Positions 54,143 through 63,060 of a stretch of DNA of 64,000 bases are shown here, one piece after another. Under the pieces are notes generated by a model. The model was given only the letters and a program-made list of their open reading frames with translations, was not told the origin of the DNA and did not search any database. Within the stretch, counting starts at the first letter, position 1, and each line of letters starts with the position of its first letter. Source of the DNA: Lacinutrix jangbogonensis. Its GTDB lineage: Bacteria > Bacteroidota > Bacteroidia > Flavobacteriales > Flavobacteriaceae. The DNA lies in contig NZ_JSWF01000028.1 in assembly GCF_000797445.1 (NCBI RefSeq), forward strand, positions 1-64,000. Direction: 5' to 3'. A program made the position numbers and the translations under genes.

Positions 54143-54532
54143 TTATTTTTTAGCATTACCTAAGTAGTACCATTTCCCTTCTTCTTTTATAAAAGCTGAT
54201 TTTTCATGAATAATAGCAACGTTTCCGTTTTCATAAAAATAAGCATTAAATGTTACTGTTCCTTCCTTATCTTTTTCTAAACCTTTAGTGGTTTCTAGAA
54301 CTTCTAGTTTTATCCATTCTACAGATTTCGCCCATTTTACAATCGCTTTTTTTTCTGTTATCGGTCTCGTAGTGCTATGGTGCGTCTGCATTAAATAGTC
54401 ACCTTTTGCTAATACAAATGCACAATATCTAGAACGCATAAGTTGTTGTGCTGTTTCTGTTTTTCCATTGTTTAGGTGAAACACTTCACAGCAATCCTTG
54501 TAGGTTTTATTATTTCCGCAGTAGCAATTCAT
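54143..54532 (-). CDS. YchJ-family SEC-C motif protein
   Basis: A 129-residue protein with an N-terminal SEC-C zinc motif (CYCGNNKTYKDCC) and an NTF2-like remainder (LMRSRYCAFVLAKGDYLMQTHH, then WIKLEVLETTKG). This is the YchJ/UPF0225 family of unknown function. It is one base after hemF and six bases before hemB, so it is firmly part of the operon. A link to haem synthesis is suggested only by this location. Confidence 0.85.
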   Translation of the reverse strand: MNCYCGNNKTYKDCCEVFHLNNGKTETAQQLMRSRYCAFVLAKGDYLMQTHHSTTRPITEKKAIVKWAKSVEWIKLEVLETTKGLEKDKEGTVTFNAYFYENGNVAIIHEKSAFIKEEGKWYYLGNAKK

Positions 54533-54533
54533 A

Positions 54534-55436
54534 TTAAATCCAATCTACTGGATTTTTTAATACTTCAATCAAGCGCTCTTCTTCACTTCCTACTTCTGGA
54601 TGATGGTCGTAAACCCATTGTACATGTGGTGGTAGACTCATTAAAATACTTTCTATTCTACCATTTGTTTTTAAACCGAAAAGCGTGCCTTTATCATGTA
54701 CTAAATTGAACTCTACATAACGACCACGACGTATTTCTTGCCATTTACGTTGCGCTTCAGTATAACTCAAATCTTTTCTTTTTTCCATTATTGGACCATA
54801 TGCAGAAACAAAACTATCACCAACTTCGGTTACAAAATTGTACCAGTTTTCCATACTCATCTCCTCTGAAGCTTTGCAATAATCGAAGAATAATCCACCA
54901 ATACCGCGACCTTCATTTCTATGCGAGTTATAAAAATAGTCGTCGCAACGTGCTTTGTATTTAGGATAAAATTCAGCATTATGTTTGTCGCAAGCCGTTT
55001 TACACGTTTGGTGAAAATGAGTTGCATCTTCATCGAACAAATAGTAAGGCGTAAGGTCTTGACCACCACCAAACCATTGGTCTACAATGTTTCCATCTTT
55101 ATCATACATTTCAAAATAACGCCAATTGGCATGTACGGTTGGCACCATAGGATTTTTTGGATGAATAACTAAACTTAGTCCGCAGGCAAAAAAATCGGCA
55201 TCTTCTACACCAAAATATTTTTGCATAGAATCTGGCAATTTGCCATGAACACCAGAAATATTCACGCCTCCTTTTTCGATTACATTGCCATTCTCGATAA
55301 CTCGCGTTCGACCACCACCACCTTCCGGTCGTTTCCAGACATCTTCTTGAAATTTAGCTTGACCATCAATAGCTTCAAAAGCAGCCGTTATGGTGTCTTG
55401 TAATTCGTGTATATAGTTGAAAAATTTGTCTTTCAT
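54534..55436 (-). CDS. hemF: Oxygen-dependent coproporphyrinogen III oxidase
   Basis: A 300-residue enzyme that oxidatively decarboxylates coproporphyrinogen III to protoporphyrinogen IX with O2. Characteristic blocks are EDVWKRPEGGGGRTRV, GVHGKLP, HANWRYFEM and WFGGGQDLTPYY. Its presence means aerobic haem synthesis. No anaerobic HemN is seen in the window. Confidence 0.96.
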   Translation of the reverse strand: MKDKFFNYIHELQDTITAAFEAIDGQAKFQEDVWKRPEGGGGRTRVIENGNVIEKGGVNISGVHGKLPDSMQKYFGVEDADFFACGLSLVIHPKNPMVPTVHANWRYFEMYDKDGNIVDQWFGGGQDLTPYYLFDEDATHFHQTCKTACDKHNAEFYPKYKARCDDYFYNSHRNEGRGIGGLFFDYCKASEEMSMENWYNFVTEVGDSFVSAYGPIMEKRKDLSYTEAQRKWQEIRRGRYVEFNLVHDKGTLFGLKTNGRIESILMSLPPHVQWVYDHHPEVGSEEERLIEVLKNPVDWI

Positions 55437-55442
55437 AAGTGT

Positions 55443-55790
55443 TTATACCATTGATTTGTTACAATATGTTGCCTTTTCAAAATCGCGTATATTTATAGCA
55501 ATAAAAGGAATGCTAGGAAATAACGTTTTTAATGCAGATACAATTTCTTTAGATAGACTAGATTTTTGATTTGTAGTTCTGCCCTCCATAATGTTTGCAA
55601 AAACATGAATAAAAGGTTCTTTTTTTCCTCCAACTAAATAGTTTTCTTTAAAAGAGTTCAGACGTACTTTAATATCTGCTTCATCAAATAATGCACTGTT
55701 ACTTGCTGTTTCATGAACTTGAATTAAAATTGATTTTGGATCAACTTCATTCAATATATCTTCTGAGCAATCTATTACAAAATGCGGCAT
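55443..55790 (-). CDS. 5-carboxymethyl-2-hydroxymuconate isomerase-like tautomerase
   Basis: A 115-residue protein starting MPHFVIDCS, with the catalytic N-terminal proline (Pro2 of the translated chain) of the tautomerase superfamily. It matches the CHMI (HpaF-like) family of aromatic catabolism. No other gene for homoprotocatechuate breakdown is near, so its true substrate here is unclear. It is 6 bases from both neighbours. Confidence 0.8.
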   Translation of the reverse strand: MPHFVIDCSEDILNEVDPKSILIQVHETASNSALFDEADIKVRLNSFKENYLVGGKKEPFIHVFANIMEGRTTNQKSSLSKEIVSALKTLFPSIPFIAINIRDFEKATYCNKSMV

Positions 55791-55796
55791 AATTGT

Positions 55797-56330
55797 TTAT
55801 TTATATAATTCATATAACTCCATATCTAAGGGCTGTTCGCCATTTGGAGTAAATTCTTTTAGTAAGGTTTTTTGCCAAGTAAAACCATTGTTTAACCCAA
55901 CGTTTATACTTGGTAAATTGTCTTTATGTACTATAATTTGTAGTGTTTGTAACTTTAAAGTTGTAAACGCGTGTTTAGATAGTGCTTCTATGGCTTTTGC
56001 TATAAGACCATTTCCTTTAAAGTTATAATCTATACAGTAAGCGAACTCTCCTCTCTTAATAGACCAGTCTAATTCTTTAATGTAAACGATTGCTGCTAGT
56101 TTTCGAGTTTCAGTATGTTTTAAAGTGAATAAAAACACCTCTTTATTACTAAATTGTCTCAATTTAGTCTCCACAAATAACTGTGATAATGTTGGGTTTA
56201 AATTCTCTTTTAATGTGTTGGGGAAATAGCGTTTAAAGCGATCTGCATTTACAATCATAAAATCGCAAAGCTTCCAAGCATCACCTTGGTGAATTGGGTT
56301 TATTTCGAAACCATTAAACGCTTGTATCAT
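55797..56330 (-). CDS. GNAT-family N-acetyltransferase (RimJ/RimL-like)
   Basis: A 177-residue acetyltransferase. Motif A is the region FAYCIDYNFKGNGLIAKAIEAL with a Gly-x-Gly-type turn for acetyl-CoA, and LQIIVHKDNLPSINVGLNNGF is the following conserved block of the RimJ/RimL group. The target is unknown; ribosomal-protein or small-molecule acetylation are both possible. It sits between the EI24 and tautomerase genes. Confidence 0.85.
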   Translation of the reverse strand: MIQAFNGFEINPIHQGDAWKLCDFMIVNADRFKRYFPNTLKENLNPTLSQLFVETKLRQFSNKEVFLFTLKHTETRKLAAIVYIKELDWSIKRGEFAYCIDYNFKGNGLIAKAIEALSKHAFTTLKLQTLQIIVHKDNLPSINVGLNNGFTWQKTLLKEFTPNGEQPLDMELYELYK

Positions 56331-56342
56331 TATATACTTATT

Positions 56343-57098
56343 TCACTCTTTTATTAATTCACTTTCAATTCTAATAAGTTCTACCGTTTTGGTAGTTGCA
56401 GCGGTTACCGACAGCGGTAACACAATTATAATTCCTATAATAGGAATTAATAAAAACAGCATAAATACAATACCATTTCCTATTGCGATACCTTTATTTT
56501 TTTTAACAAATTGAATGCTTTTACCATATTTAAAATGACGTTCTAAAGTGTAATCCATATTTCCAAATCCTGCATAAAATGCTTGTACTAAAAAGATAAT
56601 TAGAGACGATATTAAACCAATAACAGGAATAAAACTAATTAGAATTAAAGGAATAGTAAGTAATAGTTCTTTAAACAGATTACGAACATTTATACGGATA
56701 CCTCTCCAGAGTTGTGCTTTAAAAGATGTAATTCTGTGTTCTTGTTTGTGAGCTCCAGTAAGATGTGTTTCAATTTTTTCTGAAACTGGGCTCATAAAAG
56801 GAGCAGACAATGCCATAACAATATACTTGTACAACATGAAACCTAAAATAATGATCATTGCACCTCCAATATAACTTGAAATTGAGGTAAAAGTGTCTAA
56901 ACCTTTTTTCCAAGGCCAAATTTTTGCTATAAACCTTCCAATATTATCTGATAATCCATAGGCTGAAAAACTTATAATACTCGCGGTAACAATACTAATG
57001 ATAATTGGGATTAAGAAGTATTTCCAAAGTTTTAATTTTGAAATTAGTGCAAATGCTCCTATATAGGCTTTTATACCGTTTAGTATGTTTTTTATCAT
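56343..57098 (-). CDS. EI24/CysZ-like membrane protein
   Basis: A 251-residue protein with four to five membrane helices and the family block GIRINVRNLFKELLLTIP. EI24-domain proteins include CysZ, a sulfate transporter, but the family is broad. It starts 85 bases after the hemE stop; that gap holds a CCTTTC/GAAAGG palindrome at about 57114-57130. Function in this operon is unknown. Confidence 0.8.
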   Translation of the reverse strand: MIKNILNGIKAYIGAFALISKLKLWKYFLIPIIISIVTASIISFSAYGLSDNIGRFIAKIWPWKKGLDTFTSISSYIGGAMIIILGFMLYKYIVMALSAPFMSPVSEKIETHLTGAHKQEHRITSFKAQLWRGIRINVRNLFKELLLTIPLILISFIPVIGLISSLIIFLVQAFYAGFGNMDYTLERHFKYGKSIQFVKKNKGIAIGNGIVFMLFLLIPIIGIIIVLPLSVTAATTKTVELIRIESELIKE

Positions 57099-57183
57099 AA
57101 TACTATCCGTAACCCTTTCTCAAGGAAAGGAAACTGAAATGTTTGAGTTTTGAAGCCTCAATAGCGTCTTCATTAAGTGAAGA

Positions 57184-58215
57184 TTAAGATGGGCTTTTAT
57201 ACTCTTTAACGGCATCAATAAATGCTTTAGCATTTTCTAACGGTATGTTAGGTAAAATACCATGCCCTAAATTTACAATATATTTGTCTTTACCAAATTC
57301 ATTAATCATTTGGTGTACCATTTTTTTGATTTCTGAAGGCGGTGAAAACAATCGAGTAGGATCAAAATTACCTTGTAAAGTTATATTTCCTCCTGATAAA
57401 TAACGAGCGTTTCTTGCTGAGCATGTCCAATCGACACCTAATGCAGATGCTCCCGATTTTGCCATGTCCCCAAGAGCAAACCAACAGCCTTTACCAAATG
57501 CAATTACTGGTGTTTCCTCTTTTAAAGCATCAATAATTTGCTGAATATATTGCCATGAAAATTCTTGATAGTCGACTGGAGAAAGCATGCCTCCCCAAGA
57601 ATCGAATACTTGCACAGCATTTACTCCTGCTTTTACTTTTTCTTTTAAATATGCAATAGTGGTATCTGTTATTTTTTGTAATAATTGGTGCGCAGCTACA
57701 GGGTTTGTAAAGCAAAACTCTTTTGCTTTATCAAAGTTTTTAGAACCTTGACCTTGCACACAATAACAAAGTATTGTCCAAGGAGAACCTGCGAAACCAA
57801 TTAATGGAATAGCGTCGTTTAGTTTTTCCTTAGTCATTTTTATAGCTTCGTAAACGTAACTTAAGCTTTCTTTTACGTCTGGCACAATTACGTTGTCTAC
57901 ATCTTTTTGAGTACGAACAGGATTTGGTAGATAAGGTCCAAAATTTGGTTTCATTTGTACCTCGATATTCATAGCTTGTGGAATCACTAAAATATCGCAG
58001 AATAAAATAGCGGCATCCATTCCATATCTGCGGATAGGTTGCACAGTAATTTCACTTGCTAATTCTGGAGTTTGACAACGTGTAAAGAAATCGTATTTAG
58101 CCTTTATTTCCATAAATTCTGGAAGATAACGACCTGCTTGACGCATCATCCAAACTGGTGGACGCTCTACAGTTTCTCCTTTTAATGCTCTTAAAAATAA
58201 ATCGTTTTTAATCAT
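57184..58215 (-). CDS. hemE: Uroporphyrinogen decarboxylase
   Basis: A 343-residue enzyme that removes four carboxylates from uroporphyrinogen III. The signatures are [15 protein letters not shown] near the N-terminus and [12 protein letters not shown] at about 150. It is first in the series hemE-EI24-GNAT-tautomerase-hemF-YchJ-hemB-CNNM-ogt. A tRNA gene lies between it and the hemCD gene upstream, so it may have its own promoter. Confidence 0.96.
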   Translation of the reverse strand: MIKNDLFLRALKGETVERPPVWMMRQAGRYLPEFMEIKAKYDFFTRCQTPELASEITVQPIRRYGMDAAILFCDILVIPQAMNIEVQMKPNFGPYLPNPVRTQKDVDNVIVPDVKESLSYVYEAIKMTKEKLNDAIPLIGFAGSPWTILCYCVQGQGSKNFDKAKEFCFTNPVAAHQLLQKITDTTIAYLKEKVKAGVNAVQVFDSWGGMLSPVDYQEFSWQYIQQIIDALKEETPVIAFGKGCWFALGDMAKSGASALGVDWTCSARNARYLSGGNITLQGNFDPTRLFSPPSEIKKMVHQMINEFGKDKYIVNLGHGILPNIPLENAKAFIDAVKEYKSPS

Positions 58216-58290
58216 GTTTACTTTCCGTGAAAATGGAGATTTTTTTAATTCAACTTAATTTTGACCTAAACCGTTATTGCTAATCCCATT

Positions 58291-58345
58291 ATTTGAGATG
58301 TTGCAATCTGCTTATTAATAGTTAAAATTATGAGATTACCACGTT
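58291..58345. repeat. Repeat-like segment downstream of tRNA-Ser
   Basis: GATGTTGCAATC followed about 20 bases later by TATGAGATT. A similar segment (GATGTTGCAATC then TCATGAGATT) is at 58502-58545 on the other side of the tRNA gene, in the same orientation. I read them as copies of a dispersed intergenic repeat. Confidence 0.45.
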
Positions 58346-58377
58346 TCTGTAAATAATAGTGCTCATAAACTATTTAG

Positions 58378-58464
58378 CAGAGAGTAAGGGATTCGAACCC
58401 TTGGTACCTTTGCAAGTACACTACCTTTCCAGGGTAGCACAATCGACCACTCTGTCAACTCTCT
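58378..58464 (-). tRNA. tRNA-Ser(GGA)
   Basis: 87 bases. The acceptor stem AGAGAGT pairs perfectly with ACTCTCT; the anticodon arm is CTACC-CTGGAAA-GGTAG with anticodon GGA (reads TCC and TCT codons); a long variable arm TGTACTTGCAAAGGTACC is typical of tRNA-Ser; the T arm is AAGGG-TTCGAAT-CCCTT. The CCA end is not encoded. It lies on the same strand as the haem genes, between hemCD and hemE. Confidence 0.95.
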
Positions 58465-58501
58465 ATTTGTATTTTAATTGTCATCGCGAATCCTTTTTTG
58501 G

Positions 58502-58545
58502 GATGTTGCAATCAACTTATGATCTGTTATAAATCATGAGATTTT
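58502..58545. repeat. Repeat-like segment upstream of tRNA-Ser
   Basis: GATGTTGCAATC and TCATGAGATT with a 20-base spacer; the partner of the segment at 58291-58345. Confidence 0.45.
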
Positions 58546-58564
58546 CTAGTAAAGACCTTAAATA

Positions 58565-60148
58565 TTATACATAATGCTCATTTACCAACTCAATAACACT
58601 CTCAACAGTTGGTACTTTTGCAATTCTAATATCTTTAAAATGTTTACTCGCTTCTTTTGCAGTGGTTTCACCAATACAAAAAGCAATTATATTGTTTTCT
58701 ACAGTATTTTCTTGCTTGAAACTTTTTACTGTAGATGGACTATAAAACATAAGACCTTCTATAGAATCATCAACTTTAACGCTGTCTAACTTTGTTTGAT
58801 AGGCTTCAATTTCTTTAACTTTAATATTGTTTTCTTTTAGAATTGTTGGCAATTCGTCTAATCTTAAATCGCTACAGAAATAAGTTACTTCGCTACCATC
58901 CATAAACTCAACCAAATACTCTGCTAATTTTTTAGCATTGTTTTCGCTATGTTTTACTTCGCCAATTCTTTTTTCTACCATACGTTTTGTGCGACGTCCT
59001 ACACAGTAGATATTTTTAAATTGTAATTCTATCGCCGAAAAGTTTGTAAGTAAAGCTTCAACAGCATTTTTACTTGTAATTATTACGTTTTCGATTTCGT
59101 TTTTTAATAGTCTTGGAGCAATTCGGTTTAAACTAATTTTAACAAAATCACTACTTTTAGTATTCACTTTTTCGTGAAACAATAAACGTTGATCTTCTGT
59201 AAATGACTTGGTAGAGTAGATGTTAGTTGGTTTGCTAGATTGCTTCATAGCATCCATTAAACGTTTCCCACCTTTATCTATTACGTAGTTTGCACACCAT
59301 TCTGCCATATCGCGATGCTCGCCAAGTGCTTTTACGCGTTCTACAGTTATTTTTTTAGTTCCATTTGGGCTTAATAAAATACCTTCGAAGTATATTTCTT
59401 CATCTTTTATATAACATAGAGCACCAATTGGAGCAGTACAGCCTCCTTCTAATCGGTTTAAAAATTCACGTTCTATTTGTGTACAAATTTCTGTTTCTTC
59501 GTCATTAATTTCTGCTAAAATAGCTATTAGTTCTTCATCTTCTTCAAGTGCAGTTGTCATAATAGCACCTTGTCCTGGAGCAGGAACCATCCATTCTAAA
59601 TTATCTGAAGTTTCAGGACGTATATCTAAACGACCAAGACCAGCTGCAGCGAAAATTGCTCCATTCCAATGTTCTGTCTCGTCTAATTTTTCTAAACGCG
59701 TAATCACATTACCTCGAATATCTTCGATAGTATGCGTTGGATAACGGTTTAACCACTGTGCTTTTCTACGTAAACTACTTGTTGCAATTACCGCTTCACG
59801 ACCACCAAAAAATTCCTCTGTTGTTTTGTAAACCAATGTATCACGTACATTTCCACGTTTCATAACTGCGGCTTGCACAATACCTTTTGGTAAAACTGTT
59901 GGTACATCTTTTAAAGAATGCACAGCAATATCAATGTCACCATTTAACATGGCAATATCCAAAGTTCTAGTAAAAATCCCAGTAATACCAAGTTCGTACA
60001 ATGGTTTGTCTAAAACAATATCACCTGTAGACTTTAGAGGAACTAATACAGTTTTATGACCTAAATGTTCTAACTGTTGTTTTACAGCTTTGGCTTGATA
60101 AAGCGCTAACTCACTATCTCGAGTTCCAATTCTTATTATTCTAGACAT
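58565..60148 (-). CDS. hemC: Hydroxymethylbilane synthase fused to uroporphyrinogen-III synthase
   Basis: A 527-residue fusion. Residues 1 to about 300 are HemC: substrate loop SLKDVPT, ATSSLRRKAQW, IRGNVITRL, and the dipyrromethane-binding Cys237 in LEGGCTAPIG. Residues about 310-527 have the loose alpha/beta pattern of HemD, with VIITSKNAVEALL and GLMFYSPSTVKSF. The chain thus makes hydroxymethylbilane from porphobilinogen and probably closes it to uroporphyrinogen III. The HemD part is poorly conserved, as usual. The ATG overlaps the end of hemA by 8 bases. Confidence 0.9.
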   Translation of the reverse strand: MSRIIRIGTRDSELALYQAKAVKQQLEHLGHKTVLVPLKSTGDIVLDKPLYELGITGIFTRTLDIAMLNGDIDIAVHSLKDVPTVLPKGIVQAAVMKRGNVRDTLVYKTTEEFFGGREAVIATSSLRRKAQWLNRYPTHTIEDIRGNVITRLEKLDETEHWNGAIFAAAGLGRLDIRPETSDNLEWMVPAPGQGAIMTTALEEDEELIAILAEINDEETEICTQIEREFLNRLEGGCTAPIGALCYIKDEEIYFEGILLSPNGTKKITVERVKALGEHRDMAEWCANYVIDKGGKRLMDAMKQSSKPTNIYSTKSFTEDQRLLFHEKVNTKSSDFVKISLNRIAPRLLKNEIENVIITSKNAVEALLTNFSAIELQFKNIYCVGRRTKRMVEKRIGEVKHSENNAKKLAEYLVEFMDGSEVTYFCSDLRLDELPTILKENNIKVKEIEAYQTKLDSVKVDDSIEGLMFYSPSTVKSFKQENTVENNIIAFCIGETTAKEASKHFKDIRIAKVPTVESVIELVNEHYV

Positions 60149-61400
60149 TTGTTATTGGTTCTAACTGAAACACTTTTTGAATAAGTTCCAGGCTATCGTT
60201 GGTAGAAATTGCTTCGTCTTTTAAATGATGCGCGAAGTGATTGGTTATTTTTTGAATGAGCTTATTACTAATTAACTCGGCTTGTTCTTCGTTAAAATCT
60301 GTAATTTTTTTACGCTGTGTATCTAATTCAGACTTTTTAAAGTCTTGCAATTTACTTTTTAAAGCCTTGATTGTAGGTGCGAATTTTCTGGTTTCTAACC
60401 AGCTGTTAAATTCTGTATTTACTTCTTTAATAATAGTTTCGGCTAACGGAATTTGTAGTTTTCTTTTTTCTAATGTTTCATCGGTCATTTGCGATAAATC
60501 ATCTAAATGTATTAGCTTAACATTGTTTAATTCTTGAACGTTTTCGTCTACATTCTTCGGGATTGATAAGTCTAGTATTAGTAATTCTTTTTTAGACTGG
60601 ATAATGTGCTTATCAATTGTTGGATTTTGTGCACCTGTCGCAACAATTAAAATATCTGAAACATTTATTTCTTCCTGAAGATTGGCATAATCTTTTACAA
60701 TTAAATTAAATTTCCCTGCAATTACTTCTGCTTTATCTTTAGTTCTATTAATTAATGTTATTTGTTCGTTTTTAGTATGTTTAACTAAATTTTCACAGGT
60801 GTTTCTTCCTATTTTTCCCGTTCCGAAAAGTAAAATATTTTTATCGGTAACACGCTCTACATGTTTCATTATGTATTGTACAGATGCAAATGATACAGAG
60901 GTTGCACCAGAAGAAATATCGGTTTCTGTTTTTATACGTTTACTTGCTTGAATTACTGCATTTACTAACCTTTCTATAAAATGATTAAGTAAATCATGTT
61001 TTTTTGAAATTCTTGCAGCTGTTTTTAATTGACTTATAATCTCGAAATCGCCTAAAATCTGACTATCTAAACCAGAACCAACGCGAAATAGATGTGAAAT
61101 AGCATCTTTATTTTTATAAACGTAAGCCACTTTTTGAAACTCTTCAACAGTGCCTTTTGTATTATCACAAAGTAATTGAATGAGTTGAAAAGGATGTTCT
61201 GCAAAACCATAAATCTCGGTTCTGTTGCATGTAGAAGTCACTATTAAGCTTTCAACACCAGTGGTTTTAGCTTGGTTAAGCAAATTTAATTTGGCCTCAT
61301 CGCTTAAACTGAAATGACCACGAATTTTGGCATCAGCTTTTTTATAGCTTAAGCCAATGGCGTAAAATGTTGAACCTTTTGAAATGTGATATTCTTTCAT
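60141..61400 (-). CDS. hemA: Glutamyl-tRNA reductase
   Basis: A 419-residue NADPH enzyme that reduces Glu-tRNA to glutamate-1-semialdehyde, the first step of the C5 pathway. The catalytic Cys58 is in STCNRTEIY; the NADPH-binding region is LLFGTGKIGRNTCENL; the C-terminal dimerisation domain is a long helix. hemL is not in the window. It is divergent from an AraC-type regulator, with a TAnnTTTG box 14 bases before its start codon. Confidence 0.96.
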   Translation of the reverse strand: MKEYHISKGSTFYAIGLSYKKADAKIRGHFSLSDEAKLNLLNQAKTTGVESLIVTSTCNRTEIYGFAEHPFQLIQLLCDNTKGTVEEFQKVAYVYKNKDAISHLFRVGSGLDSQILGDFEIISQLKTAARISKKHDLLNHFIERLVNAVIQASKRIKTETDISSGATSVSFASVQYIMKHVERVTDKNILLFGTGKIGRNTCENLVKHTKNEQITLINRTKDKAEVIAGKFNLIVKDYANLQEEINVSDILIVATGAQNPTIDKHIIQSKKELLILDLSIPKNVDENVQELNNVKLIHLDDLSQMTDETLEKRKLQIPLAETIIKEVNTEFNSWLETRKFAPTIKALKSKLQDFKKSELDTQRKKITDFNEEQAELISNKLIQKITNHFAHHLKDEAISTNDSLELIQKVFQLEPITNV

Positions 61401-61404
61401 AATC

Positions 61405-61490
61405 TAGCGTTAGCAAAAATAATATCTCATTATGCTATAAAACAACGCTAAAAGAACTAATAGTATCGCTTGTGGTTTTTTGGCGTTGTT
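61405..61490. promoter_or_regulatory. Nested inverted repeats between hemA and the AraC regulator
   Basis: TAGCGTT (61405-61411) is the exact reverse complement of AACGCTA (61444-61450), and AACAACGC (61441-61448) is the reverse complement of GCGTTGTT (61483-61490). The first arm overlaps the hemA promoter region. Placement between divergent genes fits operator sites for the regulator. Confidence 0.45.
61414..61421 (-). promoter_or_regulatory. Promoter -7 box for hemA
   Basis: The minus strand reads TATTTTTG, a full TAnnTTTG match, 13 bases before the hemA ATG; the message would have a leader of only a few bases. Confidence 0.6.
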
Positions 61491-61515
61491 TTTTATTTTA
61501 AATATTCAAAAGGGT

Positions 61516-61523
61516 TATATTTG
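61516..61523 (+). promoter_or_regulatory. Promoter -7 box for the AraC-type regulator
   Basis: TATATTTG matches TAnnTTTG, 54 bases before the ATG at 61578. Confidence 0.6.
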
Positions 61524-61577
61524 CTGTAACTACAAGAGTTATTCATGTTGTAGTTTAGAACAAATCTAAATAGAGTT

Positions 61578-62480
61578 ATGCTGAATTCGGAAAATAATAT
61601 AGATAAAAGTAACGCTAAAGGTTTTTTTGTAGAAACACGCGCAGACGATGGTGTTTTTATTTTAACGCATCAAAATGATACACAGGGAGTTAAGACTATC
61701 GAGCGAGAGATAGACAGTAGCTTTATTCAGTTTCATTTTTGCATAAAAGGCGAAAGTCAGTTTTTATTTAATAGTGGTAATTATACTTTAAATGTCGCTG
61801 AAGAAACCTCTCTTTTATTGTATAATCCGCAACGCGATTTACCAATACATTTAGAAGTAAAACCTAATTCTTGGTTAGTTTCGGTGTTAATTTCGATTAA
61901 AAAATTTCATGGTTTGTTTTCTCAAGAAGCAGATTATATTACATTTTTAAGTGAAGATAATCGCGATAAAAAATATTATAAAGACGGTAAAATTTCGCCT
62001 TCTATGGCAATTGCCTTAAACCAATTGGTGAATTACAACTTAAACGCTTCAATTAAAAACATCTATTTTAAAGCTAAAGCTTATGAGGTTTTGAGTTTGT
62101 ATTTTAATAGAAATGAAGATGCAGATATAGAGCAATGTCCATTTTTAGTGGATGAATCTAATGTATTAAAGATTAGAAAGGCTAAGGATATTGTTATTTC
62201 TAGAATGGCAGAGCCACCAAGTTTACAAGAATTAGCAGACGAAATTGGATTGACGCTTAAGAAACTTAAGGAAGGTTTTAAGCAAATTTATGGAGACTCT
62301 GTTTTTAGCTTTTTGTTAGATTATAAATTGGAAGTTGCCAGAAAATTATTAGAATCTGGAACACATAACGTTAATGAAGTGGGTTTGAAAGTGGGTTATA
62401 GTACGTCGAGTCATTTTATAGCGGCTTTTAAAAAGAAGTATGGTACAACTCCTAAAAAGTACGTGCAGTCGATTGGTTAG
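61578..62480 (+). CDS. AraC-family transcriptional regulator
   Basis: A 300-residue protein. The N-terminal part (about 1-150) looks like a cupin-type or other sensor domain; the C-terminal part (about 200-300) has the two helix-turn-helix units of AraC, with PSLQELADEIGLTLKKLKEGFK and VNEVGLKVGYSTSSHFIAAFKKKYG in the second. It is divergent from hemA and shares a 177-base control region with it, so control of tetrapyrrole synthesis is a fair inference. The ligand is unknown. The gene overlaps the next minus-strand gene by 4 bases, tail to tail. Confidence 0.88.
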   Translation: MLNSENNIDKSNAKGFFVETRADDGVFILTHQNDTQGVKTIEREIDSSFIQFHFCIKGESQFLFNSGNYTLNVAEETSLLLYNPQRDLPIHLEVKPNSWLVSVLISIKKFHGLFSQEADYITFLSEDNRDKKYYKDGKISPSMAIALNQLVNYNLNASIKNIYFKAKAYEVLSLYFNRNEDADIEQCPFLVDESNVLKIRKAKDIVISRMAEPPSLQELADEIGLTLKKLKEGFKQIYGDSVFSFLLDYKLEVARKLLESGTHNVNEVGLKVGYSTSSHFIAAFKKKYGTTPKKYVQSIG

Positions 62481-63052
62481 AATTTTTGAGCTATAAACAC
62501 GATTATAAATATCCAACCCAAATATAATATAGAATATCCTAAGCCGTAAAGTGCAGAAATTCGAATATCTCCTTGTGTAATCGCTGCTTTAGTAAATACT
62601 AATTTTAATGCTCTAAAAAACAACCAGTATAGCATCATAATTATTATAAATAGTGTAAACCAAAAAGCGATTTCTAATAGAATAAGTAATAAAAAAATCA
62701 ATATTGTCATTCCTATCCAAACTAAGACTGACATTATAAACCCACCTATTCCATCTCCACCTTCAAAAATTGGGATAGCTGGTATTTCTCCAGAAGAAGG
62801 AATATGATTTCCGACTTCATAACTTTTAAAATTTGGAAAATTATCCTTAAGCCCTATTCCTTTATAGAGGCCATAAGTCATAAATAGAAATAAAACAGTT
62901 CCAATTATTGCTAACGAAATATAAAAATTAGATGTAATAGAACGCTCATGATTTTGACCGTTTATATAAACAGTGAGAATCGTGAGTAGAATAACAATTA
63001 TCGAAATAATGAATACAGATTGCCCTTTTAGATATGTTTTTGCAGCTTTCAA
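62477..63052 (-). CDS. Membrane protein of unknown function
   Basis: A 191-residue protein from a TTG start 8 bases after the stop of the preceding gene on the same strand. Two N-terminal membrane helices (about 12-30 and 43-62), a loop with NHIPSSGEIPAIPIFEGGDGIGG, and three or more C-terminal helices. The Gly-rich end of the loop and the following long hydrophobic region recall proteins with a C-terminal low-complexity membrane tail, but I cannot name a family. It probably forms an operon with the upstream gene. Confidence 0.6.
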   Translation of the reverse strand: MKAAKTYLKGQSVFIISIIVILLTILTVYINGQNHERSITSNFYISLAIIGTVLFLFMTYGLYKGIGLKDNFPNFKSYEVGNHIPSSGEIPAIPIFEGGDGIGGFIMSVLVWIGMTILIFLLLILLEIAFWFTLFIIIMMLYWLFFRALKLVFTKAAITQGDIRISALYGLGYSILYLGWIFIIVFIAQKF

Positions 63053-63060
63053 ATTATATG

